This document shows positions 1 through 64,000 of a stretch of 64,000 bases of DNA, in pieces. Origin of the DNA: Amorphochlora amoebiformis (Eukaryota > Cercozoa > Chlorarachniophyceae); the NCBI GenBank assembly GCA_054601695.1, contig BAAHQB010000112.1, positions 496,001 to 560,000 of the forward strand. Direction: 5' to 3'. Made by a program: the position numbers and the translations under genes. A model generated the notes under the pieces. The model was given only the letters and a program-made list of their open reading frames with translations, was not told the origin of the DNA and did no database searches. Each line of letters opens with the position of its first letter. Within the stretch, counting starts at the first letter, position 1.

Positions 1-32345
<32,345 letters not shown>

Positions 32346-32643
32346 CGAGCCGCCCCAAAGCCGCCATAACGGGTCTCTGTTGACCCATCGTCTTCGGAAC
32401 TTGTCCACCGAAAGGCCTCTTCGATACAAATGACGCGGTGGCGGGGAAGTCCACACGGAAAGGATCAGGGCGCTCGATATCGCGCATGCTAGTGTCGCTG
32501 CCAGCCGCGACGGCAGCCTCGCCATGTGTCACCCTGAGTGACTATTGTCTTGTGACTAGGGGTTGTATCACACATGTCTTTGACGGGGATCCCTACAGGT
32601 ATCTCCACGGAATCTCCGCTAGTTAAGGATCACCGGGAAGCCC
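32346..32643. promoter_or_regulatory. Shared head-to-head promoter region of importin and RRM genes
   Basis: About 300 bp of normal GC content separates the two proposed start codons, or about 120 bp if the importin starts at 32525. No (AT)n array or telomere-like repeat occurs here, in contrast to nearly all other non-coding DNA in the window. I see no clear TATA element. A bidirectional promoter is inferred from the divergent arrangement only. Confidence 0.5.
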
Positions 32644-40054
<7,411 letters not shown>

Positions 40055-40961
40055 CCCAAGGTTAAGCACAGCGTACGCACAGAACCCATAGCAAGGTCCA
40101 AGCCGTGCGGATGCAGTTGTACCCTGTATTTAATCTTACTCTCTGGACTCTGGATACTGGAGATATATAACCTAGATAACACATGTATCGTATTTTGCCC
40201 GGATCTGACATGCCTTGAAACGTGAATAATTTGTCACGGTGAATCATTGAGTCAACTAGACTTTGCACACTCTGGATGCTAGATAATCTAGTACCGGTAG
40301 TAATGGCTAGATCTAGAGATAGTCTACGATCTAGATGATACTCTAGATACTCTCTATACTAGTACTTATACTTTAAGATCTACTAGATCTATATCTAGTA
40401 TATACTAGTAGATATACTAGATATATAGTAGTTATAGAGTAGCTAGGGTAGATATACTAGATATACTTGACCCAGTACAAAAGCTAGAAAGTCTCTCTAG
40501 TCTCTAGATCTAGTAGGATCTATCTGCTCAACAGATCTAGAGATACTAGATATATATATATATATGCATATATATCTAGTATATATATATATATAGTCTA
40601 GTATCCATGCAGTTCTACACAATGCTAGTCTAGAGTCAGATTTTAGATATTCTAGATCTAGTAGATAACTAGATAAGGTTCTAGAGTCTAGAGAGTAGCT
40701 AAGCCGCTGATAGAGCTCCAGCTAGCTCATGTACTAGCATAGCCTATATATCTACTTCTACGATACTCTAGATACTAGTAACTCTTGTCATTAGACTAGT
40801 TAGACTACAGGAATATGATATTGTAGAACAAATTAGAAGCTCAAGCAGCAGCCCGCCTATTGTTATATTGTATATGACTCGGACAAGTAACTCTCTTTGT
40901 AACCGCTAGAACCGTTCGGCTCTACGCGTTCACTTTCGTATTCAGTAGATTCATCGTAATT
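40055..40961. other. Tail-to-tail intergenic region, CTAG-rich
   Basis: The region between the RRM stop and the J-protein stop carries the 3' ends of both genes. From about 40280 to 40800 it is packed with CTAG, CTAGA and TAGAT words in both orientations, with two short (AT)n runs. I find no open frame with exon character. The sequence is simple but not a clean tandem repeat. Confidence 0.6.
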
Positions 40962-48546
<7,585 letters not shown>

Positions 48547-49210
48547 AGCAGGCGGCCGTTGACGCGCCACAGCTAGAGATTCTGGGAGAATCTCTTGCGC
48601 TTAACCCATCATTTTCATAGAATTTACCGGGTATTCCAAGAAACCCGTAATCACCGGGGATTTACGTCATGCCCGGGATTCTCTGTAGCCTGAATGGTTG
48701 ACAAGGTGTGAGATTTACGCTGGACCACCCTAAATGAGCCGCCGGTGGCCCAAACAACGCAAAAGAGATACTGGTCCGGATGTCCGGATTGTCGATACCG
48801 TGTGCTCGAACCTGCGCGTCACATCGTTCATGGTTTCCACTTCCGCGCCTAAACTACCGAAACATGACAGTTTCGCACTATTTTCTTTTGTGTGCGCCTA
48901 CAATCCAGCCTAACCGAGGCATTTTTGCAACCTCACCTCACCCTTCCAATTCAATGTTTATTATACCACGATAGCGAGCCTTAAACATCCATACAACAGG
49001 CCAAGCGACCGGTCCTGGCCGTTGAGGACACCATCTTGGCATGGCGTTGGTTCATAAGGCTCTCGGGTCCCCAGCAGCTCCAGGTCTACCCTCCACCTCA
49101 AAATATTATGATTGAGAAACCGGAATTTAAATCCGTAGATTAATAGTAATCTGGGTGGCATGTAAACGGCCACGAAATCTTGTAAGGTATCGACGGATTT
49201 TAAACCGTAG
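48547..49210. promoter_or_regulatory. Head-to-head region between J-protein gene and gene 4
   Basis: About 660 bp of normal-composition DNA lies upstream of the J-protein ATG and of the first supported exon of gene 4. The start of gene 4 is probably here. Plus-strand ATGs lie near 48830, 48953 and 49038; the one at 49038, joined by the donor gttcat after MAL, would enter the first supported exon in phase. A minus-strand frame at 48961-49221 is the shadow of that exon. No TATA box or repeat is evident. Confidence 0.45.
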
Positions 49211-63771
<14,561 letters not shown>

Positions 63772-63774
63772 TTA

Positions 63775-64000
63775 AAACCTCTAATCCTGATTCTAAACTC
63801 TAATCCTGATTCTAATCTCTAATCCTGATCCTAACCTCTAATCCTGATTCTAACCTCCAATCCTGATTCTAACCTCCAATCCTGATTCTAACCTCCAATC
63901 CTGATTCTAACCTCTAATCCTGATTCTAACCTCTAATCCTGATTCTAACGTCTAAAACTAACCCTAGCACAACCCTTACACTATCCCTAATTCTAACCCT
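63775..64000. repeat. Tandem satellite (about 19 bp unit) grading into telomere-like repeats
   Basis: The unit CTAATCCTGATTCTAACCT and its CCAATC variant repeats about nine times from the stop of gene 4, then passes into CTAACCCT-like variants at the window edge. The unit itself looks like three diverged CCCTAA-type words. Confidence 0.85.

Overview
This window is nuclear DNA from an intron-rich microbial eukaryote (a protist; I cannot place it further). Nearly all long open frames are artefacts of enormous (AT)n microsatellites (runs of Ile-Tyr) or of GA/CT tracts (runs of Arg-Glu or Ser-Leu). The real genes are islands of 21-470 bp of normal base composition lying between the AT tracts. I rebuilt them by hand from GT/AG borders and reading-phase continuity. 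Stops used at real gene ends are TAG and TGA, and no exon needs a recoded stop. TTAGGG-type telomere-like arrays occur inside introns.

Layout. (1) 1-32345, minus strand: a giant importin-beta gene, best matched to the importin-5/Kap121 class. I find 40 exons from a start at 32345 (or 32525) to the left window edge. They give about 856 residues of HEAT-repeat protein, and the C-terminal fifth lies outside the window. Only about 8% of the span is coding. (2) 32644-40054, plus strand: a 14-exon, 371-residue protein with two RRM domains of the RBPMS/couch-potato type. It is complete, with every exon junction in phase. (3) 40962-48546, minus strand: a 19-exon, 769-residue protein with a C-terminal J-domain (HPD at about residues 734-736), a basic helical segment, a SAP-like motif and a long disordered middle. 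(4) About 49211-63771, plus strand: a protein of at least 721 residues in about 28 exons, rich in basic helical and disordered segments. I could not assign a family, and its 5' end is unresolved.

The four genes alternate in direction. Genes 1/2 and 3/4 are head-to-head across short shared promoter regions (about 0.1-0.3 kb and under 0.7 kb). Genes 2/3 are tail-to-tail across 0.9 kb of unusual CTAG-rich DNA. 63775-64000 is a 19-bp-unit satellite grading into degenerate telomere-like repeats.

The most striking feature is that many exons (at least 9 of about 100) are accompanied by one to four degenerate partial copies of themselves in the neighbouring intron. These copies are separated by (AT)n arrays and usually keep one splice site while losing the other. 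Together with a dispersed box of about 44 bp embedded in intronic telomere-like arrays, this suggests a genome in which AT-array recombination keeps duplicating exon edges and the splicing machinery must ignore many decoys. Assembly error in the arrays is the main alternative and should be excluded first.

Genes and products: nuclear import receptor (1), RNA-binding regulator (2), Hsp70 co-chaperone (3), unknown (4). Nothing in the sequence ties them into one pathway.
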